Of a DNA stretch of 64,000 bases, positions 51,288-60,758 are shown piece by piece (position 1 is the first letter of the stretch; every line of letters starts with the position of its first letter). The stretch is from Streptomyces diacarni (GTDB lineage Bacteria; Actinomycetota; Actinomycetes; Streptomycetales; Streptomycetaceae). Under the pieces are notes generated by a model. The model saw only the letters and a list, made by a program, of their open reading frames with translations. It was not told where the DNA came from and did no database searches. The position numbers were made by a program, and so were the translations under genes. The DNA lies in the NCBI RefSeq assembly GCF_003323715.1, contig NZ_QOIN01000024.1, positions 96,449 through 160,448 of the forward strand. Reading direction: 5' to 3'.

Positions 51288-51451
51288 GCCCCGCCGCGGC
51301 GGGCCCGTCCGGGCCTCGGGCGGCAACGCAAGAGCGGCAGCACGACAAGGAACGGCCCTCGGGCCGCAGGCTCACGGGCCGCAGGCCTTCTCCGCGTGAG
51401 GGGCCGGCGGCCCGCCGTCGTCGGCCCCGGTGCTGCCGGAGCCGGCTGCGG

Positions 51452-53434
51452 TCACCCTCGCTTCGCTCCCTCGTCGATGGCGGCGAGGGAGCGGCGGACC
51501 TGGTTGCGGTCCGTCGTGTACCAGAAGTCGGGCATGGAGGCGCGGAGGAACCCCCCGTAGCGGGCGCGCTCCAGGCGCGGGTCGAGAACCGCGACGACGC
51601 CCCGGTCCCCCGTCGCCCGGACGAGCCGGCCCGCGCCCTGGGCCATGAGCAGCGCCGCGTGCGTGGCGGCGACCGCCATGAAGCCGTTGCCCCCCGCCTC
51701 CTCTACCGCTTTCTGGCGGGCGCTCATCAGCGGGTCGTCGGGGCGCGGGAACGGCACCCGGTCCATGACCACCAGCTGGCAGTTCGGCCCCGGTACGTCG
51801 ACGCCCTGCCACAACGACAGGGTGCCGAAAAGACAGGTCTCGGCGTCCTCCGCGAACCGCCGGATGAGCTCTCCCAGCGTCTCCTCGCCCTGGAGCAGGA
51901 TCGGCAGACCGAGCCGTCCGCGCAGCTCCTCGGCGGCTGATCTGGCGGCGCGCATGGAGGAGAACAGGCCGAGCGTACGGCCGCCCGCCGCCTCGACCAG
52001 CTCCGTCAGCTCGTCCAGCATGTCGGTGCGCTGGGGCTCACGGCCGGGGTTGGCCAGGTGCTTGGCGACGTAGAGGATGCCCTGCTTGCGGTAGTCGAAG
52101 GGGGAGCCGACGTCCAGGCCCTTCCACGGGGGTGTCTCGGCGGCCGCGTCGCCCTCCTCGTCCCCTAGCCCCTCAGGGGCCAGGCCGAGGGAGGCACCGA
52201 CCCCGTTGAAGTCCCCACCCAGCTTGAGCGTGGCGGAGGTGAGAACGACCGAACGGTCGGCGAACAGCTTCTCGCGCAGCAGGCCGGACACCGACAGCGG
52301 GGCCACCCGGAGGGAGGCTCCGAAGCGCTCATGCCGCTCGTACCAGATGACATCGAACTCCGAGCCCTCCAGAATCCGTTCGGCGACGTCGTGGACGTTC
52401 TCGACGGAGGCCTTGGCCTGCTTGCGGACCGCGTCCTCATCCTGGACGGACTTGTCCCGCGTGTTGCCCAGCGCGCTCAGGCACGTGCGACCGGCGTCAC
52501 GCAGCGCCATCAGCGCGTACTGGAGGTCCTCGGGAACCTTCTCCAGACGCCCGGGAAGCGCGAGCTCCATGAGCCGCTCGAAGGTCTCGGCCGCCGTCTG
52601 GAGCTGGTCGGCCGCCTTCTCGTCCACCAGCTTGGCGACGCGGCGCATCGCACGGTTGACCGCGCCTGGCGTGAGCTCGCCGGTGGCCACCCCGGTGACC
52701 CGGGAGACCAGCTCGTGCGCCTCGTCGACGATCAGCACCTCGTGGCCGGGGAGCACGGGGGCCCCCTCGATGGCGTCGATGGCCAGCAGCGCGTGGTTGG
52801 TGACGATCACCTCGGCGAGCTTGGCGCGCTCGCGGGCCGCCTCCGCGAAGCACTCGGCGCCGTAGGCGCACTTGCTCGCGCCCAGGCACTCACGGGAGGA
52901 CACCGACACCTGGGCCCACGCGCGGTCGGACACACCCGGCTTGAGGTCGTCCCGGTCGCCCGTCTCCGTCTCGTCCGACCAGTCGCGCAGCCGCAGCAGG
53001 TCCTGGCCCAGCTTGGAGGTGGGCGTCGCGCTCTCGAACGGGTCGAAGAGGCCGTCCTCCTCTTCCTGCGGGACTCCCTCGTGCATGCGGTGCAGGCACA
53101 GGTAGTTCGAACGACCCTTGAGCATGGCGAACTCGGGGCGACGGCGCAGCTGCGGGTGCAGCGCCTCGACGGTGCGCGGCAGATCACGCTCGACGAGCTG
53201 CCGCTGGAGCGCGAGCGTCGCGGTGGCGACCACGACGCGCTCTCCGTGCGCGAGCGCGGGCACCAGGTAGCCGAGGGATTTGCCGGTGCCGGTGCCCGCC
53301 TGCACGAGGAGGTGGCGGCCGGCGTCGACAGCCTCGGCGACGGCCTCGGCCATAGCGGCCTGACCTGGGCGTTCGGTGCCCTTGACGGCGTCGACGGCGG
53401 CCTGGAGGAGTTCGGTGACGGCGGGCTTGCTCAT
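51452..53434 (-). CDS. DinG/YoaA-type ATP-dependent DNA helicase
   Basis: A 660-residue XPD-like SF2 helicase. Motif I is GTGTGKSLGY and the DEAH box is VDEAHEL. Between them lie the four Cys expected of an Fe-S cluster (CLHRMHEG and CLGASKCAYGAEC). Close relatives unwind R-loops and damaged DNA. The ATG follows a short repeat-encoding frame by a 4-nt overlap. It is convergent with lexA. No SOS box was found directly upstream. Confidence 0.9.
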   Translation of the reverse strand: MSKPAVTELLQAAVDAVKGTERPGQAAMAEAVAEAVDAGRHLLVQAGTGTGKSLGYLVPALAHGERVVVATATLALQRQLVERDLPRTVEALHPQLRRRPEFAMLKGRSNYLCLHRMHEGVPQEEEDGLFDPFESATPTSKLGQDLLRLRDWSDETETGDRDDLKPGVSDRAWAQVSVSSRECLGASKCAYGAECFAEAARERAKLAEVIVTNHALLAIDAIEGAPVLPGHEVLIVDEAHELVSRVTGVATGELTPGAVNRAMRRVAKLVDEKAADQLQTAAETFERLMELALPGRLEKVPEDLQYALMALRDAGRTCLSALGNTRDKSVQDEDAVRKQAKASVENVHDVAERILEGSEFDVIWYERHERFGASLRVAPLSVSGLLREKLFADRSVVLTSATLKLGGDFNGVGASLGLAPEGLGDEEGDAAAETPPWKGLDVGSPFDYRKQGILYVAKHLANPGREPQRTDMLDELTELVEAAGGRTLGLFSSMRAARSAAEELRGRLGLPILLQGEETLGELIRRFAEDAETCLFGTLSLWQGVDVPGPNCQLVVMDRVPFPRPDDPLMSARQKAVEEAGGNGFMAVAATHAALLMAQGAGRLVRATGDRGVVAVLDPRLERARYGGFLRASMPDFWYTTDRNQVRRSLAAIDEGAKRG

Positions 53435-53664
53435 AGACCCGACACCTTACGCGGCGCCACCGACACTCCGCTCGGCGCCGACGCCCACGCACGGTGTCCC
53501 CGCGCTCGCCTCGGCGCCTTCCCGGGCGCGTCGAGACACCGTCCGTCCTCCCGGGCGATCGAACCTCCGCCCTCGGTCACGATCACGGCACCTCCCTCGG
53601 CCACGATCGGGACGCCGCCCACGGTCACGATCGGGACGCCACCCTCGGTTGTGATCCCCGGCAC
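53431..53664 (-). CDS. Possible small repeat-protein ORF coupled to the DinG gene
   Basis: A 77-codon frame with GTG start whose first 35 residues are 8-residue repeats (TEGGVPIV, TVGGVPIV, AEGGAVIV, TEGGGSIA). The stop overlaps the DinG ATG (ATGA), which would allow translational coupling. It has no convincing ribosome binding site and no recognised family; a second frame is also repeat-encoding, so it may instead be noncoding repeat DNA. Confidence 0.3.
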   Translation of the reverse strand: MPGITTEGGVPIVTVGGVPIVAEGGAVIVTEGGGSIAREDGRCLDAPGKAPRRARGHRAWASAPSGVSVAPRKVSGL

Positions 53665-53665
53665 T
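53570..53665. repeat. Four tandem 24-bp repeats
   Basis: Four units of 24 bp at 53570, 53594, 53618 and 53642, each beginning CCCTCGG or CCCACGG followed by a TCACGATC-like core. The last is most diverged. They lie between the siderophore synthetase and the DinG gene. Confidence 0.8.
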
Positions 53666-53701
53666 GCCCCGGGGCACGCGGCGCCGCCATGGCGCCCGCG
53701 C

Positions 53702-55504
53702 TCAGTGCAGGGGGTTGCGCACCGTCCCGTACACCGCGGCGTGCGGTCGTTCGGATCGGTCGCGGTAGCCGTCCGTGTGCAGTCGGTTGCGGTTGAGGCA
53801 GAGCCGCTCGATGCGCGGGGTCAGCAGGTCGAAGGTTTCGAAGCGGGACTTGAGCTTCGGAAAGCGCTCCTGATAGCGATCGATTTCCGCCCGGACGAGT
53901 GACCAGAACGTCTCTTCGGAGACACCGAGTTGGGCTTCGCACAGCGGGGCGAGGAAACGGAAGACGCCGACGAAGAGCGCGGAGTGGATGAACTGGGTGA
54001 GGAATGTCGGCGGCTCGCTCAACAGGACCTCGCGTACCTGAGTCGGCATGGAGTCGAACTCCGGTACCGGCTCGGCGCTCACGTTGACGTCGTCGACGAA
54101 ATCCTTGATCGCCAGTCGTACGGGTACGTCCCGTTCGTCGAAGACGACGATCGCGTTCTCTCCGTGCGGTGAGAAGACGGTCCCGTAGCGGTAGAGAAAG
54201 TGCAGCAGTGGCGGCAGCAGTGCGGCGAACAGGTGCGTGAGCCACACCCGGGGCTCCAGGCCGGAGCGGCGGACCAGTTCGGCGGTGAGGGCGCGGCCGC
54301 GCGCGTCGGCATGGATCAGGGAGGCGAGGGTTCTGGCGCGCTCCCCCGGCGCGAGGCTGGGGATGAGCGGCTCGCGCCAGATGCAGCCCAGCAGTTCGCG
54401 GTACTGGTACGGCGCCTGGGCCAGCGCGTCGTACACGGGGTGCGCGACCGCCACGGAGGCGACCTCGCCCAGCAGGATGACCCGGCACTCGTCGGCGAGG
54501 AAGGGGTCGCGCTCGCACAGTCCCTGCACCCAGCCGGTGACGGACGGCGCGGCGAGGGTGCGCTCGGTGGGCAGGCCGCGCCACACCAGTGTGTTGAGGA
54601 TGGCGAGCGGCAGTTTGACGGTGTGCCGGTCCGGTCTGGTCGTGTTGAGGAACGTGCGGATTGACTGCTGGGGCAGACGCAGGTCGCCATCGGTGGGGAG
54701 CGGAACGATCTGCTGCGCGGCCAGCTGCGGGGCGTACAGCGGGGCGAGGGTTTCGTCCCACTGCCACGGGTGAACGGGCATGCACAGGTAGTCCTCCGGT
54801 GCCAGAGCGCGGGAGCGCAGACACTGGTGGAAGGCGGCGATGGTCTCGCCGCTCAACTCGCGTGCGTACAGCCGGTGTGCGTCGGCCAGCCGGGGGACGC
54901 CCCGGTACGCGGCGAGGCTCCGGTGCACCGCGATCCACGGGAGGGGCCGGGCGGTGCGGGCCTCAGGTGCCCAGCGGCCGGTGTCGTGGGCGGAGAATCC
55001 GATCCGCCCCTTGTTGGCGACCAGCCAGGGGTGTCCTGTCATGTGGCCTTCCAGCTCGGCGTAGCCGAGGTCGGCCAGTTCCGCGACGGACAGTTCGGAG
55101 GCCAGCAGTCCGGCGTCGGCGGTGAGCGTGGCGGTCAGTTCGCGGATGTAGTGGCTGGTTGTCTCGCCGGTCAGTCCGAGCAGTTCGCGAGCGCGGGCGA
55201 CGAATCCCAGCGGGTCCAGCTCGGGGTCCAGCGAGGCGGGATCGACGCTCCAGTGACCGTAGGCGCCCCGGCCGGCACGGAAGCGGACGGTCAGATCGTC
55301 GTCCACCGCGAGGGTGTAGGAGCCGGGCGGCGCGTCGGTCGCGGGCTGCGGCTGGAGGATCTCCTCGTAGGAGAACTCGGCGAGCATCTTGGCGAGGAGC
55401 CGTCGAGAGGCACGGCGGAAATGGTCGGGGCCTGCGTCGAGCCCCTCGGGGACGGCTAGCGGGGTCACGTCCGAGGACGAGGGGACAGCGGATTTTCGGG
55501 ACAC
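53702..55504 (-). CDS. IucA/IucC family NIS siderophore synthetase
   Basis: A 600-residue NRPS-independent siderophore synthetase, which joins a carboxylate to an amine or alcohol with ATP. Family motifs: GHPWLVANKGRIGFS at 157-171, PVHPWQWDETL, SIRTFLNT, and the catalytic PHGENAIVV with KDFVDDVN. The HPW rather than the HPTPKS form in its first motif suggests a different subtype from the second synthetase in the operon. Ribosome binding site AAGGAG precedes the ATG. Third gene of the operon; 269 bases follow the acyltransferase. Product not predictable. Confidence 0.88.
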   Translation of the reverse strand: MSRKSAVPSSSDVTPLAVPEGLDAGPDHFRRASRRLLAKMLAEFSYEEILQPQPATDAPPGSYTLAVDDDLTVRFRAGRGAYGHWSVDPASLDPELDPLGFVARARELLGLTGETTSHYIRELTATLTADAGLLASELSVAELADLGYAELEGHMTGHPWLVANKGRIGFSAHDTGRWAPEARTARPLPWIAVHRSLAAYRGVPRLADAHRLYARELSGETIAAFHQCLRSRALAPEDYLCMPVHPWQWDETLAPLYAPQLAAQQIVPLPTDGDLRLPQQSIRTFLNTTRPDRHTVKLPLAILNTLVWRGLPTERTLAAPSVTGWVQGLCERDPFLADECRVILLGEVASVAVAHPVYDALAQAPYQYRELLGCIWREPLIPSLAPGERARTLASLIHADARGRALTAELVRRSGLEPRVWLTHLFAALLPPLLHFLYRYGTVFSPHGENAIVVFDERDVPVRLAIKDFVDDVNVSAEPVPEFDSMPTQVREVLLSEPPTFLTQFIHSALFVGVFRFLAPLCEAQLGVSEETFWSLVRAEIDRYQERFPKLKSRFETFDLLTPRIERLCLNRNRLHTDGYRDRSERPHAAVYGTVRNPLH

Positions 55505-55773
55505 GGGAGTTGCTCCTTGGGGGAAGCGAGGACGAGTAGAGCGGGAACAGATGAGCGAGGTGGTGCGGGAGGGGGGTGGGGGCGCGAAGACGCCGGCGCG
55601 GACGCGGTCGGGTCACTCGCAGAGGGCCGCTGACGGACGCGGGGGCGGCGTGAGGGGCTCGGGCGACTCAGTCCGCTCGGGGGAGGACGGACAGCGCTGC
55701 GGAAGGCTCTGTGGTGGACGCACAGCGCCGTCTCCGAGAGCGGGAGGGGGCTTCCGGAGCCGCGCGCGCCGCC

Positions 55774-56835
55774 TCAGAGCACGTGACGCAGCGCGCGGTC
55801 CCGCACCATCAAAGCGGCGCGCTTGGTGGGGAGCTGCACTTCGTCGCTGTACCGGAAGCCCGCACCGAGGAAGGCCGCGATGGAGGGGGCGTTGCGCACG
55901 TCGGGTTCGGCGAGTACGCGTGCACAGCGGGGACGCTGCGCCAGTACCAGGTCGGCCACCGTACGCAGCAGCACGGTGCCCAGTCCCCTCCCCCGGTGCG
56001 CCACTCCTCCGATGAGCAGGTGCAGCCCGGTGTCGTGGGGGCGGGTGCGGCAGTGCCGGGCGAGCGGGTCGAGGTCCGCGCGGTAGAGCTCCCAGTAGCT
56101 CATCGGGGTGCCGTCGAGGACGCCCAGACAGGGAACGCTGCGGCCGTCACCCTTCAGCTGCGGGCGCAGGTGCGCCTCGGTGACGTGTTCGGGCCCCGCC
56201 AGCTCCCAGAAGGCCGCCACAGCCGGATCGTTCATCCAGGCACAGACCAGCGGGAGATCACGCGGGAGCCGGACGGGGACGAGTTGGAACCGTCCTGCCC
56301 CGGTGACGGCCGCGGGCCAGCGAGCGGGCGCATCGAGCAGGTCGTCCCGCGACGCGGCACTGGATCCGCGCCCCGACGTCGCGGCGCGTGGCATGACCTG
56401 AGCGGGGTCGCGCACGCCCACACCACCGCCGGTGTGCACATCAGCGTGGGGATGCGCGCCACTGCGGGAGTGCGCCCCCTCGTATGCGCCTGCGTCACCG
56501 TAGCCATGCGGGCGCCCGGAGCCATACGGGCGCCCGGAGCCATACGCGCCGCCGGAGGCATGCGCGCCGCCGGAGGCATGCGCGCCGCCGTGTGGCTGCG
56601 CGCCGCCGAGCGCGAGTTCGCGGTCGTAGGCATCGCGCTGGGCGATCAGTTCGGGCCACCCTTGGGGGAGTTCGAGGTCGAGGGTGTCCTCGGCGTCGTG
56701 GTCGCTCAGGCCGACAGGGTCCTCGTCGCTGCTGGGAGAGCCGGTCTCCGCCACGCCGACGGTGTCCGCGCCCGGGTCACCGCCGGCACAGGAGGTACCG
56801 GCGAGAGGTGCGGAGCCCGGCTGGGGGTGCGGCAT
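55774..56835 (-). CDS. Siderophore-type GNAT acyltransferase (IucB/RhbD-like) with repetitive N-terminal half
   Basis: A 353-residue protein. Residues about 190-350 are an Acetyltransf_8-type GNAT domain like those that acylate N-hydroxy-amines in siderophore pathways (DPAVAAFWELAGPEHVTE, HRGRGLGTVLLRTVADLV). The first 180 residues are low-complexity, with 6-residue repeats such as HASGGA and YGSGRP. The start MPHPQPGSAPL at 56835 fits the 40-base gap to the synthetase upstream. It is co-directional with both synthetases, so it is likely part of the same pathway. Confidence 0.83.
   Translation of the reverse strand: MPHPQPGSAPLAGTSCAGGDPGADTVGVAETGSPSSDEDPVGLSDHDAEDTLDLELPQGWPELIAQRDAYDRELALGGAQPHGGAHASGGAHASGGAYGSGRPYGSGRPHGYGDAGAYEGAHSRSGAHPHADVHTGGGVGVRDPAQVMPRAATSGRGSSAASRDDLLDAPARWPAAVTGAGRFQLVPVRLPRDLPLVCAWMNDPAVAAFWELAGPEHVTEAHLRPQLKGDGRSVPCLGVLDGTPMSYWELYRADLDPLARHCRTRPHDTGLHLLIGGVAHRGRGLGTVLLRTVADLVLAQRPRCARVLAEPDVRNAPSIAAFLGAGFRYSDEVQLPTKRAALMVRDRALRHVL
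56505..56594 (-). repeat. Five tandem 18-bp repeats in the acyltransferase gene
   Basis: Five units of 18 bp starting at 56505, 56523, 56541, 56559 and 56577 (CATGCGGGCGCCCGGAGC and variants), encoding a six-residue Gly/Ser/His-rich repeat. Confidence 0.8.
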
Positions 56836-56875
56836 GGCAACGTCTCCTCTTCTGCGAGGGCCACAGGCCAAGGGG

Positions 56876-59098
56876 TCATGGGACGAGTGGGTTGTCGAGG
56901 GCGACGTACACGGACTGGGAGTCGACAGGGCCGACCAGCTCGTCGAGACCGTGCAGCCGGGTGAGCAGGTTGGCCTTGCAGCGCAGCACGGGAGACTCCA
57001 GCAGCAGCGCCGGCAGCCCGGAGGCGGGCTCGTCCCGTGCGACGTGCCCCAGGAAGCGACGGAATGCCGCGAACAGCACGTGCTCGTCGGCCAGCTGCTG
57101 GGATCCGAACGCCCCGATGAGACCGAAGACGTTGTTGATGCCCAGGTAGTAGGCGAAGCGTTCGTCGGTGACGTCGTCGGCCACGAACGTGTCACTGGCC
57201 ACCCCGAGCTCCGCGCCCGGCAGGCGGCGGGTGAGCGCGTCGCGGTGGGACACACGGAAGTAGTAGCCCTGGTTGTCACGGTAACGTCCGCCTCGCGGCC
57301 ACCCGTGCGTGTCCAGCAGGACCAACGTGTTCTGCTGGTGCGCCTCCAGGGCGATTCCCGCGTGCGCGTCCAGCCAGAGGACGGGTCGTACGACGGTGTC
57401 GAGGTAGCGCAGGAACCACTCGGTGGCCACCGCGCCCGGAGACCTTCCGGTGCGCCGCGCGAGCGCGGTCACCAGTGCGCCGAGCCGCGACCGAGGCGTG
57501 CCCTGCGTTCCGTGAGGACTCGGGACGGGCGCGGTCAGTCCCGCGAGACAGACGGCGTCCTCGCCCGTCTTGAAGGGGTTGTGCCGGATGACGGTGTCGA
57601 AACCGGGCAGCCGTCCCTCACCCGGGATGTCCACCCCCAGCCAGGCGGGGTCCCGCACGACGTCGAAGCCGGGGTGGGCCGCGCGCCAGGCCGCGCCGAT
57701 GTCACCGCGGAGAAGCCGGTGCACCTCGATTCCGCGCAGCAGTTCCTTGCGGAGGTTGTCGCGGCGCGAGTTGGTGATGCGCACCCCGAGGGACAGCTTG
57801 AGCATCGCCGGGCTGTCCTGCCGGAAGACCGTACGCACGGAGGAGGTGGGGTGCCAGTGTTCGCCGCTGTGCCCGAGGTCGTGCAGGAGGCCCGCCTCCG
57901 AAAGTGCCCGGACAGCGGCGTCACGTCGCACCTCACCGGCCTGCCAGGGGTGCAGCGGCAGGGGAACGCAGTCCGCGGGGAGCCGTTCGGCCAGCTCCTG
58001 CCCGCCCAGACGCCGCGCGAGGTCAGGGGCGGGGACGGGCTTTCCCCGGTCCGTCCAGGCGGAGTCGCAGGAGAGCAGGGAGCGGTGGACGGCCATCCAG
58101 TGCAGCGGGAAGCTGCCGCGCAGCTCTGGTGAGTACATCCGCTCTTCGGTCTCGGACAGACCCTCGCGGCTCTTGGGGGTGGGGTGCAGTGGATGTCCGA
58201 AGAGGAGGGCTTGTTCACCGTCGAGGAACGGTCCTGCCCCGGGTGGTGGTGCGGGATGCGTCCTGCGGTCGGCCAGGAACCGTGCGGTGCGCTGGACGGA
58301 GTCGGCTACCCGGCCGACGAGGGCGGCTCCCTCCAGCACGGGTGCGTCGTCCCTTGAGGCAGAAGTGCCCACCGGCGCGCGTTCCGGTGCAACGGCACCT
58401 CCCGACGGGAGGGTGCCGTCCGCCGTGGTGGGTCCCTGCCGCCCGAGGGAGTTTTCCTCCACAGGGACGTTTTTGTGCCCCTGTGCGACATGCGCTGCGC
58501 TCCGCCCATGAGTTTCTGTCCGGCAGGGCGCTTCCCCGTCTCGGGCCTCCGTTCCGCCCGTCCCATGGGCCGCCTCGCGTCCCAGCAGCGCCGCGAGGCA
58601 GACAGTGTCCACGGGAGCGGCGTCCCCGGGGGCGCCCTCCAGGTGCGGAGGGTCGAACCGGTGCCAGCCCGCAAGTGACCAGTGGCGTACCGGCACGAGG
58701 AGCGCGGTGCCGCTGGCTGGCAGCGGGACGCGCAGAACACCGTGCCGGGGACGGGCGAGGCCCGTCTCGCGTACCCAGCAGCGCAGCAGGTTCTCCGCCG
58801 CCGCCGCGTCGGCGGCTTCGCCCGGGTCGCGGCGTTGCAGGGGGTCGGGGGCGGCCGTGGCAGGCGTGGCAGGGCCGGGCGGGGGAACATCCGGCGAGAC
58901 CGGCGTCGCAGGTTGTTGCTCGGGGGGCTCGGAGAGGTCGGAAGATGTGGAGGGTGCGGAGGGTGCGGTATTTCTGTGGATCAGGTCCTCGTGGTGGCCG
59001 GTACGACGCTCCTGTGGGGGCACCATGGGCTCGATCAGGCGGGTCGGCCACATACCGGCCACGTCCTTCGGGCCGTCGGCTCCGGAGCGCGCGTTCAC
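56876..59098 (-). CDS. IucA/IucC family NIS siderophore synthetase with long low-complexity N-terminus
   Basis: A 740-residue synthetase. The family core begins near residue 290: GHPLHPTPKSREG, PLPLHPWQAGEV, SSVRTVF, KLSLGVRITNSRR and the catalytic LEAHQQNTLV plus RDNQGYYF. The first part has a Pro/Ala-rich disordered segment and an inserted block of about 95 residues, which makes it much longer than the roughly 580-600 residues usual for the family. First gene of the three-gene operon. No iron box was seen upstream. Confidence 0.88.
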   Translation of the reverse strand: MNARSGADGPKDVAGMWPTRLIEPMVPPQERRTGHHEDLIHRNTAPSAPSTSSDLSEPPEQQPATPVSPDVPPPGPATPATAAPDPLQRRDPGEAADAAAAENLLRCWVRETGLARPRHGVLRVPLPASGTALLVPVRHWSLAGWHRFDPPHLEGAPGDAAPVDTVCLAALLGREAAHGTGGTEARDGEAPCRTETHGRSAAHVAQGHKNVPVEENSLGRQGPTTADGTLPSGGAVAPERAPVGTSASRDDAPVLEGAALVGRVADSVQRTARFLADRRTHPAPPPGAGPFLDGEQALLFGHPLHPTPKSREGLSETEERMYSPELRGSFPLHWMAVHRSLLSCDSAWTDRGKPVPAPDLARRLGGQELAERLPADCVPLPLHPWQAGEVRRDAAVRALSEAGLLHDLGHSGEHWHPTSSVRTVFRQDSPAMLKLSLGVRITNSRRDNLRKELLRGIEVHRLLRGDIGAAWRAAHPGFDVVRDPAWLGVDIPGEGRLPGFDTVIRHNPFKTGEDAVCLAGLTAPVPSPHGTQGTPRSRLGALVTALARRTGRSPGAVATEWFLRYLDTVVRPVLWLDAHAGIALEAHQQNTLVLLDTHGWPRGGRYRDNQGYYFRVSHRDALTRRLPGAELGVASDTFVADDVTDERFAYYLGINNVFGLIGAFGSQQLADEHVLFAAFRRFLGHVARDEPASGLPALLLESPVLRCKANLLTRLHGLDELVGPVDSQSVYVALDNPLVP

Positions 59099-59387
59099 GG
59101 GATCTCCTCAGCTGGTGTCGACTGGGCGCGCTGGGCAGCGCGCCACTGTCCCCCTACGGGACAACGAAGCGAACGGCGCCCGATCACGGGCGGGTTGAAG
59201 ATCTCTTTCCGGATGGGCGCGTGCCGTGAAGCAGCGGCTGACGCGGCAGGCCGGAGCACGCGCCGGGGAACCGCGCACCCTGGTGTGCCCGTCCCGAACA
59301 ACACCGGGCATAGTGGGGGCGCCCCACCCGGCTAGGTTCATGACAAGTCAACAGGCACGACGATCCACTTCAGGGGGAGTTTCAGCC
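59099..59387. other. Divergent region upstream of the siderophore operon and protease gene
   Basis: About 290 bases, no gene; I searched for an iron-box-like TTAGG or CCTAA pair and found none. Confidence 0.4.
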
Positions 59388-60611
59388 ATGCCATCGATAG
59401 CCAGGCCCGCACGGCGCCGTCCGGCGCTGGCCGCGGCAGCGGTCGCCGCTGTGCTGGCGGTCACCGCGACGGCTTGCGGCCCGGAGGAGGACAAGGCGGA
59501 CGACAAGCCGAGTGCCACCGCCTCCGAGAAGAAGCCCAGCGGGGACCTCAAGAAGGACCTCGGGCTCCCGGACGACCTTCCCAAGGACCTGCCGACCTCC
59601 CTGGACGACCTGAAGAAGTGGCAGAACGGCGCCTGGAAGAACTGGGACAGGGACCGCTGGCTGAAGGAGGCCCAGGACTTCTTCAACCCGATCATCGACG
59701 ACCTGTGGGACCCGGACCGCATGAAGGACGCGGACGGGAACGACCGCAAGGTCGACGACTCCGACATCGATGAAGGTCAGAGCGGCGGCAAGGACGGCAC
59801 CGGCGAGGACGAGGGGGTCACCGACCCGACGCCGGACTCCGTCAAGGCGGCCGCGGTCAAGACGCCCTACACGCAGGACGACCTGCCCGTCGGCAAGGTC
59901 TTCATGGACACCCCCAAGGGCGCGATGGTCTGCTCGGGCGCCGTCGTCAAGGACCCGCGCAACCCGGGCAAGTCCAACCTCGTGGCGACCGCGGGGCACT
60001 GCGTCCACGGCGGCGCGGGCAAGGGCTGGTACCGCAACGTCGTCTTCGTGCCCGACTACAACCCGGGTGGCCTCTCGAACGAGCAGCTTTCGAGCGCCTC
60101 CAAGAGCGACGTCGCGCCGAAGGGCATCTGGTGGGCCAAGCGCGCCCGCACGACCGACCACTGGATCAAGACCGGTGCGGAGCGCGGCGGCAAGGGCGCC
60201 CAGCAGGACTTCGCCGTGCTGAGCGTCCAGCCGGAGGACAAGACGGACAGCACCTCGCTCGAGGAGAAGGCCGGCGGCGCGCTCAAGGCGTCCTTCAGCA
60301 CGCCGCGCGTGAAGTCCCTCAAGAGCCTGACGGCCGTGGGCTACCCGGCGGCCCCGCCGTTCGACGGCGCGAAGATGTACCGCTGTGCCGACAAGCCCAG
60401 CCGCCTCACCATCGACCCGGCGCAGCCGACGATGTACCGCATCGGCTGCACGATGACGGCCGGCTCGTCCGGCGGCCCGTGGCTGGACTCCTCGGGCACC
60501 CGGCTGCTGTCGGTGACGTCGATCGGCCCGATCACCGCCGACTGGCTGGCGGGCGCACGTCTCGGCAAGGAAGCCAAGGGCGTCTTCGACGCGATCAGCC
60601 AGGAAGGCTGA
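59388..60611 (+). CDS. Lipoprotein trypsin-like serine peptidase (copy 1)
   Basis: A 407-residue secreted lipoprotein. The lipobox-like ATAC ends at Cys30. An acidic/Lys linker (about 30-160) contains a block with Trp repeats (NGAWKNWDRDRW). The peptidase domain follows with His204 (TAGHC), Asp274 (QQDFAVLS) and Ser361 (GSSGGP). GGGGGAG lies 8-14 nt before the ATG. It is closely related to the next gene, so the two are tandem duplicates. Followed by its own hairpin. Confidence 0.88.
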   Translation: MPSIARPARRRPALAAAAVAAVLAVTATACGPEEDKADDKPSATASEKKPSGDLKKDLGLPDDLPKDLPTSLDDLKKWQNGAWKNWDRDRWLKEAQDFFNPIIDDLWDPDRMKDADGNDRKVDDSDIDEGQSGGKDGTGEDEGVTDPTPDSVKAAAVKTPYTQDDLPVGKVFMDTPKGAMVCSGAVVKDPRNPGKSNLVATAGHCVHGGAGKGWYRNVVFVPDYNPGGLSNEQLSSASKSDVAPKGIWWAKRARTTDHWIKTGAERGGKGAQQDFAVLSVQPEDKTDSTSLEEKAGGALKASFSTPRVKSLKSLTAVGYPAAPPFDGAKMYRCADKPSRLTIDPAQPTMYRIGCTMTAGSSGGPWLDSSGTRLLSVTSIGPITADWLAGARLGKEAKGVFDAISQEG

Positions 60612-60616
60612 CGGAC

Positions 60617-60647
60617 GGGTGGGCCGGCCCGCTGCGCCGGCCCACCC
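60617..60647 (+). terminator. Terminator between the duplicated protease genes
   Basis: A perfect 12-bp inverted repeat (60617-60628, 60636-60647, 7-nt loop) just after the first stop. Confidence 0.7.
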
Positions 60648-60758
60648 CCGCGGAAAGACCGACAGCGGAGTACGCGGACTCCACGCGATCCGCGGACTCG
60701 GCGGGTTCCGCGCACCTCGCGCATTTCTCGCACCACACCTCAGGGGGACCTCGAAAAC

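Noticed and set aside
53570..53665. CRISPR-like array
   Set aside because: The 24-bp units are directly adjoining without unique spacers, so this is simple tandem repetition.
59099..59387. Iron box upstream of the siderophore operon
   Set aside because: No TTAGG/CCTAA pair found; regulation by iron cannot be claimed from this sequence.
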